Shown piece by piece: positions 5,741-6,926 of a stretch of 6,926 bases of DNA. Source of the DNA: Paracoccaceae bacterium. Its GTDB lineage: Bacteria; Pseudomonadota; Alphaproteobacteria; Rhodobacterales; Rhodobacteraceae. The position numbers and the translations under genes were made by a program. The notes below the pieces were generated by a model. That model was given only the letters and a program-made list of their open reading frames with translations. It had not been told where the DNA came from and searched no databases. The DNA is taken from NCBI GenBank assembly GCA_016937725.1, contig JAFGVZ010000179.1, positions 1 through 6,926 of the forward strand, in the 5' to 3' direction. Positions within the stretch are counted from its first letter, which is position 1. The number at the start of each line of letters is the position of its first letter.

Positions 5741-6926
5741 TTACTCCATCGCCTCCAACTCGTCGATGAAGCCTGCGATCATACTCAGCCCCTTGTCCCA
5801 GAAGGCCGGGTCGGATGCGTCCAACCCGAAAGGGGCCAGCAATTCCTTGTGGTGCTTCGAGCCACCTGCCGCCAGCATCTCGAAATACTTGTCTTGGAAA
5901 CCCTCGGGCTGTTCTTCGTAAACCGCATATAACGCATTCACCAACCCGTCACCGAACGCATAAGCATAGACGTAAAACGGCGAATGCACAAAATGCGGGA
6001 TATAGGACCAGAAGGTTTCATACCCGTCCATGAAGGTGAACACCGGCCCAAGGCTTTGCGCCTGCACACTCATCCACAGCGCGTTGATGTCGTCAGGCGT
6101 CAACTCGCCCCCGCGCCGCGCGTCATGCAGCTTGCATTCGAAATCGTAAAACGCGATCTGGCGCACGACGGTGTTGATCATATCCTCGACCTTGCCAGCC
6201 AGCAGGGTCTTACGTTCTTCCTGGGTGGCAGCCTTGGCCAGCATCCGGCGGAAGGTCAGCATCTCGCCAAACACGGATGCGGTTTCGGCCAGCGTCAGCG
6301 GCGTGGAGGACAAAAGCTCCCCCTGCCCTGCGGCCAGCCGCTGATGCACCCCATGCCCCAGTTCATGCGCCAGCGTCATCACATCGCGCGGCTTGCCAAG
6401 GTAGTTGAGCATCACGAACGGATGCGCATCGGTCACGGTCGGGTGTGCGAAAGCCCCCGGTGCCTTTCCGGGGGTGACGGCGGCATCAATCCAACCGCGC
6501 TCGAAAAACGGTTGCGCCAGATCGGCCAGTTTGGGCGAAAAGCCCGCATAGGCATCCAACACCATATCCTGCGCTTCTGGCCAGCGGATGGTGCGGGCGG
6601 CTTCCGTGGGCAACGGCGCGTTGCGGTCCCAGACCTCTAGCGTGTCCAGCCCCAACCATTTGGCTTTCAGCGCATAATAGCGGTGCGACAGTTTCGGATA
6701 GGCCGCGACGACCGCATCACGCAAGGCTTGCACCACTTCGGGCTCGACATGGTTCGACAAATGGCGACCATGCTGAGGGCTGGGCATCTTGCGCCAGCGA
6801 TCCTCGATTTCCTTTTCCTTGGCCAGCGTATTGTGGACACGCGCGAACAGGCGAATATTGGCCCCGAACACCTCTGCCAAAGCCCGCGCGCCCGCTTCAC
6901 GGCGGCTGCGGTCGCGGTCGGTCAGA
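5741..6926 (-). CDS. pepF: M3-family oligoendopeptidase, PepF-like (partial, N-terminus off the right edge)
   Basis: Zinc metallopeptidase that cuts short peptides in the cytoplasm, a role in peptide turnover known for the M3/PepF family. The frame is open from the right edge to the TAA at 5743-5741, giving 394 residues that begin LTDRDRSRREAGARALAEVF. Bacterial homologues are about 600 residues, so roughly the N-terminal third is missing. No start codon should be assigned in the window: a TTG at 6880 and the positions around it are internal to the conserved domain. The zinc site HELGHGVHQ is at 6353-6367 (HELGH, visible residues 187-191). The expected third ligand Glu lies in LAETAS, 27 residues after the first His. 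The C-terminal block HSPFYVYAYAFGDGL carries the family's conserved Tyr residues. All active-site features look intact. The gene converges with the pseudoprotease gene, and its promoter is outside the window. Confidence 0.95.
   Translation of the reverse strand, partial: LTDRDRSRREAGARALAEVFGANIRLFARVHNTLAKEKEIEDRWRKMPSPQHGRHLSNHVEPEVVQALRDAVVAAYPKLSHRYYALKAKWLGLDTLEVWDRNAPLPTEAARTIRWPEAQDMVLDAYAGFSPKLADLAQPFFERGWIDAAVTPGKAPGAFAHPTVTDAHPFVMLNYLGKPRDVMTLAHELGHGVHQRLAAGQGELLSSTPLTLAETASVFGEMLTFRRMLAKAATQEERKTLLAGKVEDMINTVVRQIAFYDFECKLHDARRGGELTPDDINALWMSVQAQSLGPVFTFMDGYETFWSYIPHFVHSPFYVYAYAFGDGLVNALYAVYEEQPEGFQDKYFEMLAAGGSKHHKELLAPFGLDASDPAFWDKGLSMIAGFIDELEAME

Noticed and set aside
5984..6640. 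Plus-strand open frame of 218 codons.
   Set aside because: It is antisense to the well-conserved PepF-like coding region including the HELGH site, and its translation is low in hydrophobic order and matches nothing I recognise.
5741..6880. Treating the TTG at 6880 as the true start of the peptidase gene.
   Set aside because: The frame continues to the window edge with conserved-looking sequence, and PepF homologues extend about 200 residues further upstream, so the gene is simply cut by the window.

Overview
The window looks like chromosomal DNA of an alphaproteobacterium, most likely of the Rhodobacteraceae/Rhodobacterales. The basis is the high GC content, the strong G/C preference at third codon positions, the style of the GlyQ/GlyS proteins, and two neighbours typical of that group: a DUF6446-like small membrane protein and a SPOR/peptidoglycan-binding/trypsin-fold protein. 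Assignment below family level is not possible from this sequence.

Layout. Positions 1-3663 hold a compact minus-strand operon read from right to left: glyQ (glycyl-tRNA synthetase alpha chain), a small membrane-anchored DUF6446-like protein, an FkbM-family methyltransferase, and glyS (beta chain, cut by the left edge). The junctions are a 1-nt stop/start overlap, a 4-nt overlap and a 9-nt gap, so the genes should be co-transcribed and translationally coupled. A good sigma70-like promoter lies at 3707-3735, upstream of glyQ. The two subunits of one alpha2beta2 enzyme are thus separated by two genes with no obvious role in tRNA charging.

Divergent from glyQ across a 129-bp gap is a plus-strand gene (3793-5544) for an exported protein. 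It has a signal peptide, a SPOR-like region, a Pro/Glu-rich linker, a peptidoglycan-binding domain, an unrecognised middle region and a C-terminal trypsin/DegP-like domain. All three expected catalytic residues of that last domain appear to be replaced, so it is probably a cell-envelope pseudoprotease.

A 196-bp convergent intergenic region (5545-5740) contains an 18-bp perfect inverted repeat with about 100 bp between its arms, nested shorter pairings, and a small hairpin just after the stop of the pseudoprotease gene. The right end (5741-6926) is the C-terminal part of a minus-strand M3-family oligoendopeptidase (PepF-like) with an intact HELGH zinc site. Its start lies beyond the window.

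The window is mostly housekeeping. The points of interest are the triad-less protease domain, the two genes inserted in the glyQS operon, the loss of a conserved acidic residue in the FkbM cofactor site, and the inverted-repeat element. I found no tRNA or rRNA gene, CRISPR array, insertion sequence with a transposase, or phage gene.
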